Assembly: GCA_021806745.1 (NCBI GenBank)
Contig: JAJZQS010000009.1
Location: 1 to 44,492 of the forward strand
Origin: a bacterium
GTDB taxonomy: Bacteria; Elusimicrobiota; Elusimicrobia; UBA1565; UBA9628
DNA length: 44,492 nt
Reading direction: 5' to 3'
Numbering within the stretch: the stretch's first letter is position 1; the number at the start of each line of letters is the position of its first letter. The notes under the pieces are model-generated. The model saw nothing but the letters and a program-made list of their open reading frames with translations, ran no database searches and was not told the origin of the DNA. A program made the translations under genes and the position numbers. Below, piece by piece: positions 6,919-15,410 of the stretch.

Positions 6919-8085
6919 ATGAAGATCGCGGCGCTGCTCGCCTCGCTGGCCCTCGCGCTCGCTTCGTCGGCGCGCGCGGCCGTCGTGGAGGCCTCGCCCG
7001 CCGCCGTCGAGATTCCCGCCCTGCCTCCCTCGGCCGTCGTCTCGGCCGCGGCGTCGATCGCGCCCGCGCCCCTGTACGCGCCGGCGCTTTCGGCCCCGGC
7101 CACGCCGGCCGCCGCCGCTGCGGCGCCCGAACCGTCCCGGCCCGCCGCCGCGGCCCCCGCGCGGCGCGCCGGCGAGCAAGCCCGTCTGCGCGCGCTGTTC
7201 GACCGCCTCGACGCCGAGTTCCCGCTCCCCGAATCTTCGCCGACTTCGGCCGTGCGCGCGCGCATCCGCTCCCAGCTTCTCAACGCCGCGCGCGACTACG
7301 CCGATCCCGAGACCGATCTTCTGGAGACCGTGGCCCGGGAGTCCGACCAGGCGCTGGCGCGCATACAAACCCGGCTTGACGCGGGCGAAATCGATCCGTC
7401 CCGCTCCCTGCGCCTGTCGGCCGACGACGCCTCGCCCGCCGACGCCGGGCATGTCCGCGTCGGCGTCTACCCGGTGGCCGCCGATCCCTTCCAGTGGGGC
7501 CACCTGCTCGTGGCCCTGCGCGCGGTCGGAGAGCTCGGCGTCGACAAGGTCGTCTTCGTGCTGGCCGGCGACGACCCGCGCAAGCCGACGATGACGCCGG
7601 TCGCCGACCGGCATCCGATGGGCCGAGAGGTGCTGGACTTGTTCGCTCCGTTTTTCGCCTACTCGCCCATCGCCGTGGGCACCACGCTCGACGGTGAAAC
7701 GAACATCTTCCGCCTACTGGCGCTCAACGCCGACCGCCGCGTCGACGCCTGGTACATGGTCGGCGACGACCACTACCGCCTGGTGGACAAAAATGGAAAT
7801 CCAGACACCTTGCCCAAGCTCGAGGCCAACTTCGCGCGCCCGGAGATGGGCCACAGCCCGACGCTCCACGCGCTGAAGGTGGCCTTCATCCGCCGCGAGG
7901 GGATCGCGCAGGCCATCCCCACGCCGTTGGACGTGAGCTTTCTCGACGCCAACGGCTTCGACGCGTCCTCCACGCAGGTGCGCAACGGCCGACACGCGCT
8001 GATGCCGCACGCGGCCTACGATTACGCCCGCCGGCGGGCCTTGGGGCTTTACGGCCTGACGCCCGCCGCCGACGGCGGGCAATAA
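6919..8085 (+). CDS. Exported nucleotidyltransferase-like protein (NadD/CTP-transferase fold)
   Basis: 388 residues from ATG 6919. Residues 1-20 are a classic signal peptide (hydrophobic core, SARA cut site), followed by an Ala/Pro-rich linker to ~85 and a helical region to ~175. Residues ~178-380 resemble the nicotinamide/nicotinate mononucleotide adenylyltransferase fold: VGVYPVAADPFQWGHLLVAL corresponds to the GxFDPxHxGH nucleotide-binding loop, with Gln192 in place of the first His and His195 kept, and SSTQVRNG (350-357) matches the ISSTxxR motif. An ATP/CTP-dependent enzyme outside the cytoplasm would be unusual. It may instead bind nucleotides, be active before export, or use a repurposed fold. 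An upstream in-frame start is rejected because it hides the signal peptide. Confidence 0.75.
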   Translation: MKIAALLASLALALASSARAAVVEASPAAVEIPALPPSAVVSAAASIAPAPLYAPALSAPATPAAAAAAPEPSRPAAAAPARRAGEQARLRALFDRLDAEFPLPESSPTSAVRARIRSQLLNAARDYADPETDLLETVARESDQALARIQTRLDAGEIDPSRSLRLSADDASPADAGHVRVGVYPVAADPFQWGHLLVALRAVGELGVDKVVFVLAGDDPRKPTMTPVADRHPMGREVLDLFAPFFAYSPIAVGTTLDGETNIFRLLALNADRRVDAWYMVGDDHYRLVDKNGNPDTLPKLEANFARPEMGHSPTLHALKVAFIRREGIAQAIPTPLDVSFLDANGFDASSTQVRNGRHALMPHAAYDYARRRALGLYGLTPAADGGQ

Positions 8086-8099
8086 CTCCCGGAAGAAAA

Positions 8100-8184
8100 T
8101 GGTGCGCAGGGAGGGACTCGAACCCTCACGCCTTTCGGCATACGCCCCTCAAACGTACGCGTCTGCCAGTTCCGCCACCTGCGC
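8100..8184 (-). tRNA. tRNA-Leu (anticodon GAG)
   Basis: A class II tRNA with a long variable arm on the minus strand. The acceptor GCGCAGG pairs with CCTGCGC. The anticodon stem TACGT/GCGTA holds loop TTGAGGG (GAG, reading CUC/CUU). The variable arm TGCCGAAAGGCG and T arm GAGGG-TTCGAGT-CCCTC are clear, and the 3' CCA is encoded. It lies 11 nt downstream of secG on the same strand, so it is probably part of the gap-pgk-secG transcript. Confidence 0.97.
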
Positions 8185-8195
8185 GTAAATCGGTG

Positions 8196-8522
8196 CTACT
8201 TGTCGGACGAAGCCGGCGCGGCCGGAGCCGGAGCGGCTGGAACCGGAGCGGCCGGAGCCTGCGGCTGCGAGTATCCGGAAGTGACGCTCGTGAAGCTCGC
8301 GCGGTTTTGCAGCAGCGTCATCAGAAGCGAAGTGATCCCGAAGGTGACCGCCAACCCGGCGGTGAACTTCTTCATGAAGCTGGAGCCGCTGGGCGTGGTG
8401 ATCAGCGAGTCCCCTCCGCCGCCGAACATCTGCAAGCCCGCGCCGCGCCCGGTCTGCAGCAGCACGAACAGGATCATCGACAGACACGCGAGCACGTGCA
8501 CGGCCATCACGAAGTGATACAT
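8196..8522 (-). CDS. secG: Preprotein translocase subunit SecG
   Basis: A 108-residue small subunit of the SecYEG channel. Two membrane helices are visible (residues ~5-25 and ~52-72), separated by the conserved loop LLQTGRGAGLQMFGGGG with the SLITTPSGSSF stretch typical of SecG. The tail is a low-complexity Ala/Pro segment after ~residue 85. It follows pgk by 27 nt, as is common in bacteria, and precedes tRNA-Leu(GAG). In addition to operon readthrough it appears to have its own TATAAT element nine bases before the ATG, which would give a nearly leaderless message. Confidence 0.95.
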   Translation of the reverse strand: MYHFVMAVHVLACLSMILFVLLQTGRGAGLQMFGGGGDSLITTPSGSSFMKKFTAGLAVTFGITSLLMTLLQNRASFTSVTSGYSQPQAPAAPVPAAPAPAAPASSDK

Positions 8523-8531
8523 GGGAGTCCG

Positions 8532-8537
8532 ATTATA
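8532..8537 (-). promoter_or_regulatory. -10 element TATAAT upstream of secG
   Basis: A perfect TATAAT on the minus strand between pgk and secG, nine bases before the secG ATG. Any -35 would lie in the end of pgk and is not consensus. It may give secG an internal, nearly leaderless transcript. Confidence 0.5.
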
Positions 8538-8549
8538 GCTTTTCGCCGC

Positions 8550-9755
8550 TCAAGACGCCAGCGCGGCCAGCCCGGGCAGAACCTTGCCTTCCAGCAATTC
8601 CAGGCTGGCGCCGCCTCCCGTCGAGCAGTGGCTCATCTTGTCGGCCAGCCCCGTCTTGGCCAGAACCGACAGGCTGTCGCCGCCGCCGACGATCGTCGTC
8701 GCGCCGTTCTTGGTGGCCTCGGCCAGCGCCTCGGCCACCGCGACGCTGCCTCGGGCGAAGGCGTCCATCTCGAAAATTCCCATCGGCCCGTTCCAGAAGA
8801 TCGTCTTGGCCTTCGCGATCTGCTCCTGGAAGAACTCGATCGCGTGCGGGCCGATGTCCACGCCGATCATGTCCGGCGGAATCGACATGGCCTGGGTGAT
8901 CGTCGTCTGCGCGTCGGCGCGGATCTCGCGCACGGCGACGTGGTCGGCGGGAAGCAGGCACTCGACTTTCTTGTTGTAGGCCTTCTCGATGATCTTCTTG
9001 GCGTTGTCGATCTGGTCTTTCTCAAGCAGGGACTTGCCGATGCTGATGCCCTGCGCGGCCAGGAAGGTGTAGGCCATCCCGCCGCCGATGAGCAGGGCGT
9101 CCACGCGCTCCAGGAGCTTGTCGAGCACCGCCAGCTTGTCGGAAACCTTCGCGCCGCCGACGATGGCCAAAAACGGGCGCTGCGGGTTGCCGATGGCGCG
9201 GTCCAGGAACTCGAGCTCGCGCTGCACCAGGAAGCCGATCGCGCCGGGAAGGTACTTGGTCACGCCCGCGGTGGACGCGTGCGCGCGGTGCAGCGCGCCG
9301 AACGCGTCCTGGACGAAGACTTCCCCGTGCTTGGCCAAGGCCTTGGCGAAAACCGGGTCGTTGGCCTCCTCCTCGGCGTGGAAGCGCAGGTTTTCAAGAA
9401 GCAGGACCTCGCCGGCCTTGAGCGCCGCCACGGCCTTGTCGGCCTCCGGGCCCACGCAATCGGACGCGAAGGCCACGGGCTTCTTGAGAAGGCGGGCCAG
9501 TTCCTCGGCCGCGGGCTTGAGCGTGTACTTGAGGTCGGGCTTGCCTTTCGGGCGGCCGAGATGGGCGATCAAGACGGTCTTCGCGCCGGCGTCGACGAGC
9601 GCGTTCAGGGTCTTGAGCGTCTCGCGGATGCGCGCGTTGTCTTCGATCTTGCCGCCTTTCATGGGCACGTTATAGTCGACGCGCGTCAGGACCCTCTTGC
9701 CCTTCAAGGCAAAATCCTGCATCAGCTTCAGCTTCAAGGCGCTTTTCTCGGTCAT
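8550..9755 (-). CDS. pgk: Phosphoglycerate kinase
   Basis: 401 residues, the standard length, making ATP and 3-phosphoglycerate from 1,3-bisphosphoglycerate and ADP in glycolysis (or the reverse). The N-terminal signature RVDYNVPMKGGKIEDNARI, HLGRPKG, LLENLRFHAEEE and the C-terminal nucleotide-binding loop GGGDSLSVLAKTG with STGGGASLELLEG are all present. ATG 9755 has AAGGA six bases upstream. The gene follows the arginase gene by 10 nt in a gap - arginase - pgk - secG arrangement. No tpiA is found next to it, unlike the common gap-pgk-tpi order. Confidence 0.98.
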   Translation of the reverse strand: MTEKSALKLKLMQDFALKGKRVLTRVDYNVPMKGGKIEDNARIRETLKTLNALVDAGAKTVLIAHLGRPKGKPDLKYTLKPAAEELARLLKKPVAFASDCVGPEADKAVAALKAGEVLLLENLRFHAEEEANDPVFAKALAKHGEVFVQDAFGALHRAHASTAGVTKYLPGAIGFLVQRELEFLDRAIGNPQRPFLAIVGGAKVSDKLAVLDKLLERVDALLIGGGMAYTFLAAQGISIGKSLLEKDQIDNAKKIIEKAYNKKVECLLPADHVAVREIRADAQTTITQAMSIPPDMIGVDIGPHAIEFFQEQIAKAKTIFWNGPMGIFEMDAFARGSVAVAEALAEATKNGATTIVGGGDSLSVLAKTGLADKMSHCSTGGGASLELLEGKVLPGLAALAS

Positions 9756-9765
9756 CGCGATTCCT

Positions 9766-10680
9766 TCAATAGATGTTTTTTCCCATCGCCGAGCAGATCA
9801 GTTCGGCGGCGAGCACGGCGGTGGCGTTTTGCGTGTCTTCCAGCGGATTGACCTCGACGAGGTCCAGGCCGGCCAGCCGCTCCGAGTCGGCCACCAGCTC
9901 CATCAGCAGGTGGCTTTCGCGGTAGGTCAGCCCCCCACGCTTGATCGTGCCGGTGCCCGGCGCGTTGCCCGGGTCGACCGAGTCGATGTCGAAGCTGACA
10001 TGGAAGCCCGCGGTGCCGTCGCTGGCCATGTCGATGGCCTGCTCGGTCACCACTCCCATGCCGAAGCGGTCGATCTCCTGCATCGAGAACACCCGGATGC
10101 CGGACTTGCGGATGTTGACGGCCTCGGCGCGGTCCACGTCGCGGATGCCGATGAGCACCATGTTGCGCGGGTCCACCTTCGGAGAAAATCCGCCGAGCCT
10201 GGCGAAGTCCTTGTGTCCGAAGCCCAGGATGTGGGCCAGCGGCATGCCGTGCACGTTGCCGGTGGGAGAGGTCTCCGGCGTGTTCATGTCCGCGTGCGCG
10301 TCCACCCAGATCAGGCCGACCTTGCGGCCCTTGTCGCGCATGGCGCGCGACACGCCGGAAAACGACCCCACGGCCAGGCTGTGGTCGCCGCCCAAAGTCA
10401 GGGGCGTGGAACCGTTGGCGACGGCCTCGTAGGTGTGCTTTTCAAGCTCGGCGCAGACCTTGAGGATGGCCGCCGCGTTCTTGAGCTTGCCCGCGGAGGC
10501 CGCGGCGACCTTGGGCACGGCCAGGTCGCCGGCGTCGGTGACCTCCAGGTCCAGAGCTTCCAGGCCTTCAACGAGATTCGCGCGGCGAATGGCGGCGGGA
10601 CCGCCGGAAGCGCCTCTTTTGGAGGCGCCGTAATCCAGCGGGACGCCGACGATCGTCGCGTGTCTTTTCTTGGAGGCCAA
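9766..10680 (-). CDS. rocF: Arginase (ureohydrolase family)
   Basis: A 304-residue Mn-dependent ureohydrolase, best matched to arginase (L-arginine to ornithine and urea). The metal motifs are intact: LGGDHSLAVGS, WVDAHADMNTPETSPTGNVHG and SFDIDSVDP, and the ETSPTGNVHG and GGLTYRESHLLMEL stretches are arginase-like rather than agmatinase-like. Agmatinase or formiminoglutamase activity cannot be excluded. The start is TTG at 10680, with no Shine-Dalgarno, three bases after the gap stop codon TAG. Translation probably relies on termination-reinitiation. Its position between gap and pgk is unusual and may tie arginine or polyamine metabolism to central carbon flux, or be incidental. Confidence 0.93.
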   Translation of the reverse strand: MASKKRHATIVGVPLDYGASKRGASGGPAAIRRANLVEGLEALDLEVTDAGDLAVPKVAAASAGKLKNAAAILKVCAELEKHTYEAVANGSTPLTLGGDHSLAVGSFSGVSRAMRDKGRKVGLIWVDAHADMNTPETSPTGNVHGMPLAHILGFGHKDFARLGGFSPKVDPRNMVLIGIRDVDRAEAVNIRKSGIRVFSMQEIDRFGMGVVTEQAIDMASDGTAGFHVSFDIDSVDPGNAPGTGTIKRGGLTYRESHLLMELVADSERLAGLDLVEVNPLEDTQNATAVLAAELICSAMGKNIY

Positions 10681-10683
10681 GCG

Positions 10684-11850
<1,167 letters not shown>

Positions 11851-11932
11851 TCAGTTTGAAGAGCCTGACGGATTTGCCCAGACGAGAAAGCTCCCGGCGG
11901 CCTCGGAAACGCGGACCGCCGCGCCGCAGTGC

Positions 11933-12862
11933 TCAGCGGTTGAGCATGACGATCTCCACGCGCTGGTCGGCGAAAGGCGCGGCCTCGCCCTGAACCGTCG
12001 CGTAGCGCGGCGACAGCATCAGTTCGCGCAAGAGATAGGTCTGCACGACCGCGGCCTGGATCTCGGCGAGCTTCTGCGTGTTCGCGTAGACGGTCACGGT
12101 CAGCGGCAGCCCCGCGTAGCGGCGCTTGATCAAGTCCGCCGCCGAGCGCATCAAGTCGGCGCCGTCGGGCTGGGAGAGCTCGGTGTCCGTGCGCGCGGCG
12201 CCGAAAAGCGACGAGGAATCGAGCGTGAGGTGAAGCCCGCCGTCTTCTTGATGGACCACCCCTTTGAGCTGGATCGCCGAGCCCACGAGCGTGCGCGGCT
12301 GCTGGCCGCGGGCGGAGAAGCGGTAGACCGGCGAATACGGCCGTCCGGCCGACAGCCACTGGCCCTGGGCGTTTTGCCCGCTCCACAGCCATTCGACCGG
12401 CGGCGGACCGGAGCCCTCGACATGATGGAAAGGACGGCCGTCCTCGTCGGCGATCGTCAGGCTCCAGGACCAGGCCCGCGCGGAGCGCTCATCGAGCTTC
12501 TCGTCGAGCGCGCGCTCCAACTGCTCGCGCACCATGAACGGCAATCCCGTCCGCTCGCTGAAGGTCGTCAGCCACGGCTCGATGACCCGCTCGCTCATCA
12601 GGAAATCCGGATGCGTGCGCCGCCAGGCCACCGTCAGCGGCGAAGCCGCCAGCAGCAGGTCGTCGTCGGGCAAGACGTCGTGGCGGATCGTCTCGAAGGC
12701 GTCGACTTCCATCTTCAGCGGCGGCTTGGCGTCGGACAGCTTTCCGCCTTCGCCGCGCACCACGATCTCGGTCGGCGCGGAGGCCGACGACGCGCCGACG
12801 GAAGACGGCGCGGTCTGCGCGGCGGCGGCGGCGGCCAGAATCAAGGCGAGCATCGCGTTCAT
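11933..12862 (-). CDS. Exported protein with degenerate OmpA-like C-terminus, in TonB/Exb operon
   Basis: 309 residues. A short hydrophobic N-terminus with AAAAAAQ is a likely signal peptide. The middle, including a conserved-looking SWSLTIADEDGRPFHHVEGSG stretch, is not recognised. The last ~90 residues (LPLTVTVYANTQKLAEIQAA, then LSPRYATVQGEAAPFADQRV) resemble the peptidoglycan-binding OmpA/Pal fold, ending in QRVEIVML, although the canonical Asp/Arg peptidoglycan ligands are not obvious. Being the last gene after exbB-exbD-exbD-tonB (4-nt gap to tonB) suggests a Pal-like role as the envelope end of a Tol-Pal-type machine. A 70-nt space to the gap promoter region follows. Confidence 0.7.
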   Translation of the reverse strand: MNAMLALILAAAAAAQTAPSSVGASSASAPTEIVVRGEGGKLSDAKPPLKMEVDAFETIRHDVLPDDDLLLAASPLTVAWRRTHPDFLMSERVIEPWLTTFSERTGLPFMVREQLERALDEKLDERSARAWSWSLTIADEDGRPFHHVEGSGPPPVEWLWSGQNAQGQWLSAGRPYSPVYRFSARGQQPRTLVGSAIQLKGVVHQEDGGLHLTLDSSSLFGAARTDTELSQPDGADLMRSAADLIKRRYAGLPLTVTVYANTQKLAEIQAAVVQTYLLRELMLSPRYATVQGEAAPFADQRVEIVMLNR

Positions 12863-12866
12863 GGTC

Positions 12867-13916
12867 TCACTCCAGCACGAATCTAAAGGTGATCACGCCC
12901 CACTGCACCCCGGCACCCGGAGCCGGGACGAAGCGCCAAGCTCCCAGCGCGTCGAGCGCGAGCTCGTCGAGCCGTCCGTAGCCCGAGGAGCTCGTCACGC
13001 GCATGTCCGGCCGCACGCGGCCGTCTTCGTCGACGGTGAAGCGGATGGACACGTCGGCTTCGAGGATTCCCCGCTTTTGCGCCCAACTCGGGAACGGCGG
13101 GACCGAGTAGGCCGCGATCTTGCGGTTCTTGAGCGGACCCTCGATGTCCACGCCCTTCTTGGACGGCGCCGCGGCCGCGGCGGCCGGCACGGCGCGGCGC
13201 GCGGGCGCTGCAGCCGCCGTCAACTGCGCGGGGCGCGCGGGCGCGCGGCTCGGGCGCTCATCGAGAAGCGGCCGCGCGGGAAGCAGGAAGTCCCGCCCTC
13301 GGTGCGGCGCCTCGGCCGCGGGCGCGGCGTCGCGCAGGGCCGCGGCCGCGGCCAAGGCCTGCCGGCGCGTGGGCACGGGCGCGCCCAACTCGGGAGCGGC
13401 CAGCGCCGCCGCCTCCCGGCGGCGCTCGTCGAGCGCGATGGCCTGGGGCAAGTTCTTGACCCGGCGGCGGCCGACGTCTTCGAGCGCGGGCATGGCCGCC
13501 AGCGTCGCCGCCGCCCTGCGGCGCGTCTCCACGCGCGCGTCCAGGGGCGCCGCCGCCTCGCGGCGGCGCGAGAGGTCCAGCGCGTCGAGCTTCGGCGCGC
13601 GATCAAGACGGGCGGCGTCCTGGAGCTTGGGTTCGATGGGCGCGGCCGCGCGGCGCCGCAGCCGCGGCTCCACTTCGGCCGGCGCCGCGCGCGGGACCGT
13701 GGGCAGCGCGAGCTTCAGGAAATCCAGCGTCGACAGCGGCGGGGGCTTGGGCGCGGCCTGAGGCGCGGCGGCCCGCGGCGAGGCGACGATCAAGTCCACC
13801 CCCTCGACGACCTGCGCCGCCTGGCGCGGCGTCGCGCGAAGGAGAAACGCCGCCGCCGCCAGAGCCCCCGCGTGCAGGGCCAAAGAAACCGTAACCGTCG
13901 TCGGCAGACGGTTCAC
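12867..13916 (-). CDS. tonB: TonB/TolA-like energy-transducing protein
   Basis: 349 residues. One N-terminal membrane helix (residues ~6-26) anchors the protein in the inner membrane. A very long Ala/Pro/Arg-rich periplasmic spacer (~35-260) follows, ending in a TonB C-terminal domain (VPPFPSWAQKRGILEADVSI, FTVDEDGRV, RVTSSSGYGRLDELALDALG, WRFVP) that should contact an outer-membrane or peptidoglycan-bound partner. The start is GTG 13916 with a GGGGG stretch seven bases upstream; an overlapping ATG in another frame hits a stop after six codons. Located after two exbD genes, it forms the transducer of this proton-driven complex. TolA-like use cannot be excluded. Confidence 0.88.
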   Translation of the reverse strand: MNRLPTTVTVSLALHAGALAAAAFLLRATPRQAAQVVEGVDLIVASPRAAAPQAAPKPPPLSTLDFLKLALPTVPRAAPAEVEPRLRRRAAAPIEPKLQDAARLDRAPKLDALDLSRRREAAAPLDARVETRRRAAATLAAMPALEDVGRRRVKNLPQAIALDERRREAAALAAPELGAPVPTRRQALAAAAALRDAAPAAEAPHRGRDFLLPARPLLDERPSRAPARPAQLTAAAAPARRAVPAAAAAAPSKKGVDIEGPLKNRKIAAYSVPPFPSWAQKRGILEADVSIRFTVDEDGRVRPDMRVTSSSGYGRLDELALDALGAWRFVPAPGAGVQWGVITFRFVLE

Positions 13917-13929
13917 GAACGCCCCCGAT

Positions 13930-14340
13930 TCATTTCGACTGCTCCGTGGCGATGGTCATCGAGCGCGCCCCGGCGTCCTTGGCGCGCGCCATCAAGTCGG
14001 TCAGCGGACCGTAGGTCGCGTCCTTGTCGGCGCGCAGGATCACGAGCTTGGAGTCGCTGTCGGCGAGTTTTTCTTTGAGGCGCGGCGTCAGCGCGTCCAG
14101 GCTGGCGAACTTCTCGTAGTCGACCGCATATTGGCCGTCCTTGGACAGGGTCAACTCGACTTTGTCCTTCTCTTCGCCCTCGCGCGTGCGCGCCGAGGGC
14201 AAGTCCACTTTCAGCGCGGGCTCGGAAAACATCGGGGCCGTGACCATGAAGATGATGACCAGCACCAGGCACACGTCGACGAGCGGCGTGATGTTGATGT
14301 CGGTGATCGGCTCTTCGTCGTTGAGCGAAGCTGCGGCCAT
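13930..14340 (-). CDS. exbD: ExbD/TolR biopolymer transport protein (second copy)
   Basis: A 136-residue inner-membrane stator component. Layout: short cytoplasmic start with EEPITDINITPLVDV, one membrane helix VCLVLVIIFMVTAPMF and a periplasmic domain. Asp22 in the helix start is the conserved protonatable residue of the ExbD/TolR family. It lies one base after the stop of the first exbD copy and 13 nt before tonB. The two copies share the same first 30 residues in outline but have different periplasmic domains, so they may form a mixed dimer in the ExbB pore. Confidence 0.95.
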   Translation of the reverse strand: MAAASLNDEEPITDINITPLVDVCLVLVIIFMVTAPMFSEPALKVDLPSARTREGEEKDKVELTLSKDGQYAVDYEKFASLDALTPRLKEKLADSDSKLVILRADKDATYGPLTDLMARAKDAGARSMTIATEQSK

Positions 14341-14341
14341 G

Positions 14342-14752
14342 TCAGCTTCCCGCCTTCATGAGCGCGAGCTTGAGCGCCCCGGCCTGCTTGGCCGCGTCGA
14401 GCACCGACACGACCAGGCCCACCTTGCTTGCCGCGTCGGCGCTGACGACGACCATCCGATCCTTGCTGCGCGAAAGAGCCGCCGCCAGCGCCCCGCGGAA
14501 GGTCATCCCGTCGGTCTTAGCGCCGTCGACCGAAATCGAGCCGTCGGGCGCGATCTTGACCGTCACGTTTTCGTCGACGGAGGCCTTGCCCTCCGCGTTG
14601 GAGGCGCGCGTCTCCAGGACCTTGATGCCGAGCGTGACCGCCATCGGCGCCACCGCCATGAAGATGATGACCAGCACCAGGCACACGTCGACGAGCGGCG
14701 TCACGTTGATCGCCGTGATCGGTTCGTCCCTGCCGCCTCCTGCGCCCGCCAT
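14342..14752 (-). CDS. exbD: ExbD/TolR biopolymer transport protein (first copy)
   Basis: 136 residues, ExbD/TolR family: DEPITAINVTPLVDVCLV with the conserved Asp22 at the membrane helix, then IIFMAVAPMAV and a periplasmic domain containing RMVVVSADAASKVG. It sits 10 nt after exbB and directly before the second exbD. Two exbD paralogs beside one exbB is a recurrent arrangement in TonB-type and gliding-type motors, usually interpreted as two non-identical stator chains. Confidence 0.95.
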   Translation of the reverse strand: MAGAGGGRDEPITAINVTPLVDVCLVLVIIFMAVAPMAVTLGIKVLETRASNAEGKASVDENVTVKIAPDGSISVDGAKTDGMTFRGALAAALSRSKDRMVVVSADAASKVGLVVSVLDAAKQAGALKLALMKAGS

Positions 14753-14762
14753 CGCCCGCTCC

Positions 14763-15380
14763 CTACTTGGCTCCCAGCATCACCACGAGCCTGGCGCTGG
14801 CCACTTCCATCTCCACGGTCTGACGCTTGAGCCGGCCCATGAAGTAGTTGTAAAGAATCGCGGCCGGGATGGCGACGAGCAGTCCCGCGGCCGTCGACAC
14901 CAGCGCCTCGGCGATGCCCTGCGCGACCACCGAAGGCCCGCCGGTGCCCGAGGCGGCCAAATCACGGAACGCCCGGATGATGCCCACGACCGTGCCGAAC
15001 AGGCCGATGAACGGGGCGATGTTGCCGAGCGTTCCCAGGATGGGCAGGAAGCGCTCGAACTTCAGGCGCTCCTCCTTGAGCTTGGACAGCATCAACTCTT
15101 CCAAGTCCTTGCGCGAGCGGCCCGCGTGCAGCAGGCCGTAGGCCACGACCTGCGCCACGCCGGAGGACTGCCGGCGGCACCACTCGGCCGCGGCCTCGGC
15201 CTTGCCGCCGCCCTCCATCTGGCGTCGCACCCCGCCGAGAACATCGTCGGCCTTCGCCGAGGCCGAGCGGAAAAACCACCAGCGCTCCAGCGCGAAGCTC
15301 AACGACAGCACCGACAAAAACAGAAGCACCACCAAAGTGAAGCTCTGGCGGAACAATTGCAGGATCGCGATGTCGCCCAT
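14763..15380 (-). CDS. exbB: ExbB/TolQ proton channel subunit
   Basis: A 205-residue inner-membrane protein with three predicted helices: residues ~10-32, ~115-140 (GTLGNIAPFIGLFGTVVGII) and ~160-185 (GIAEALVSTAAGLLVAIPAA). These conserved stretches and the cytoplasmic loop between helices 1 and 2 are diagnostic for ExbB/TolQ. It forms the pentameric pore that powers TonB/TolA using proton flow. AAGGAG lies 12 bases before ATG 15380, slightly long spacing. It follows the large TPR protein gene by 30 nt, which suggests that protein is part of the same system. Confidence 0.95.
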   Translation of the reverse strand: MGDIAILQLFRQSFTLVVLLFLSVLSLSFALERWWFFRSASAKADDVLGGVRRQMEGGGKAEAAAEWCRRQSSGVAQVVAYGLLHAGRSRKDLEELMLSKLKEERLKFERFLPILGTLGNIAPFIGLFGTVVGIIRAFRDLAASGTGGPSVVAQGIAEALVSTAAGLLVAIPAAILYNYFMGRLKRQTVEMEVASARLVVMLGAK

Positions 15381-15410
15381 GTTCGGGTTGGTCTCCTTGA
15401 TGATTTCGGT

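Noticed and set aside
8061-8080. Perfect GC palindrome at the end of the exported nucleotidyltransferase-like gene, as a terminator
   Set aside because: It lies inside the coding end on both readings and has no T run on either strand, so intrinsic termination is not supported.
11896-11920. Hairpin downstream of the OmpA-like gene as operon terminator
   Set aside because: A 7-bp stem exists on the minus strand, but the loop is long and no clear T run follows.
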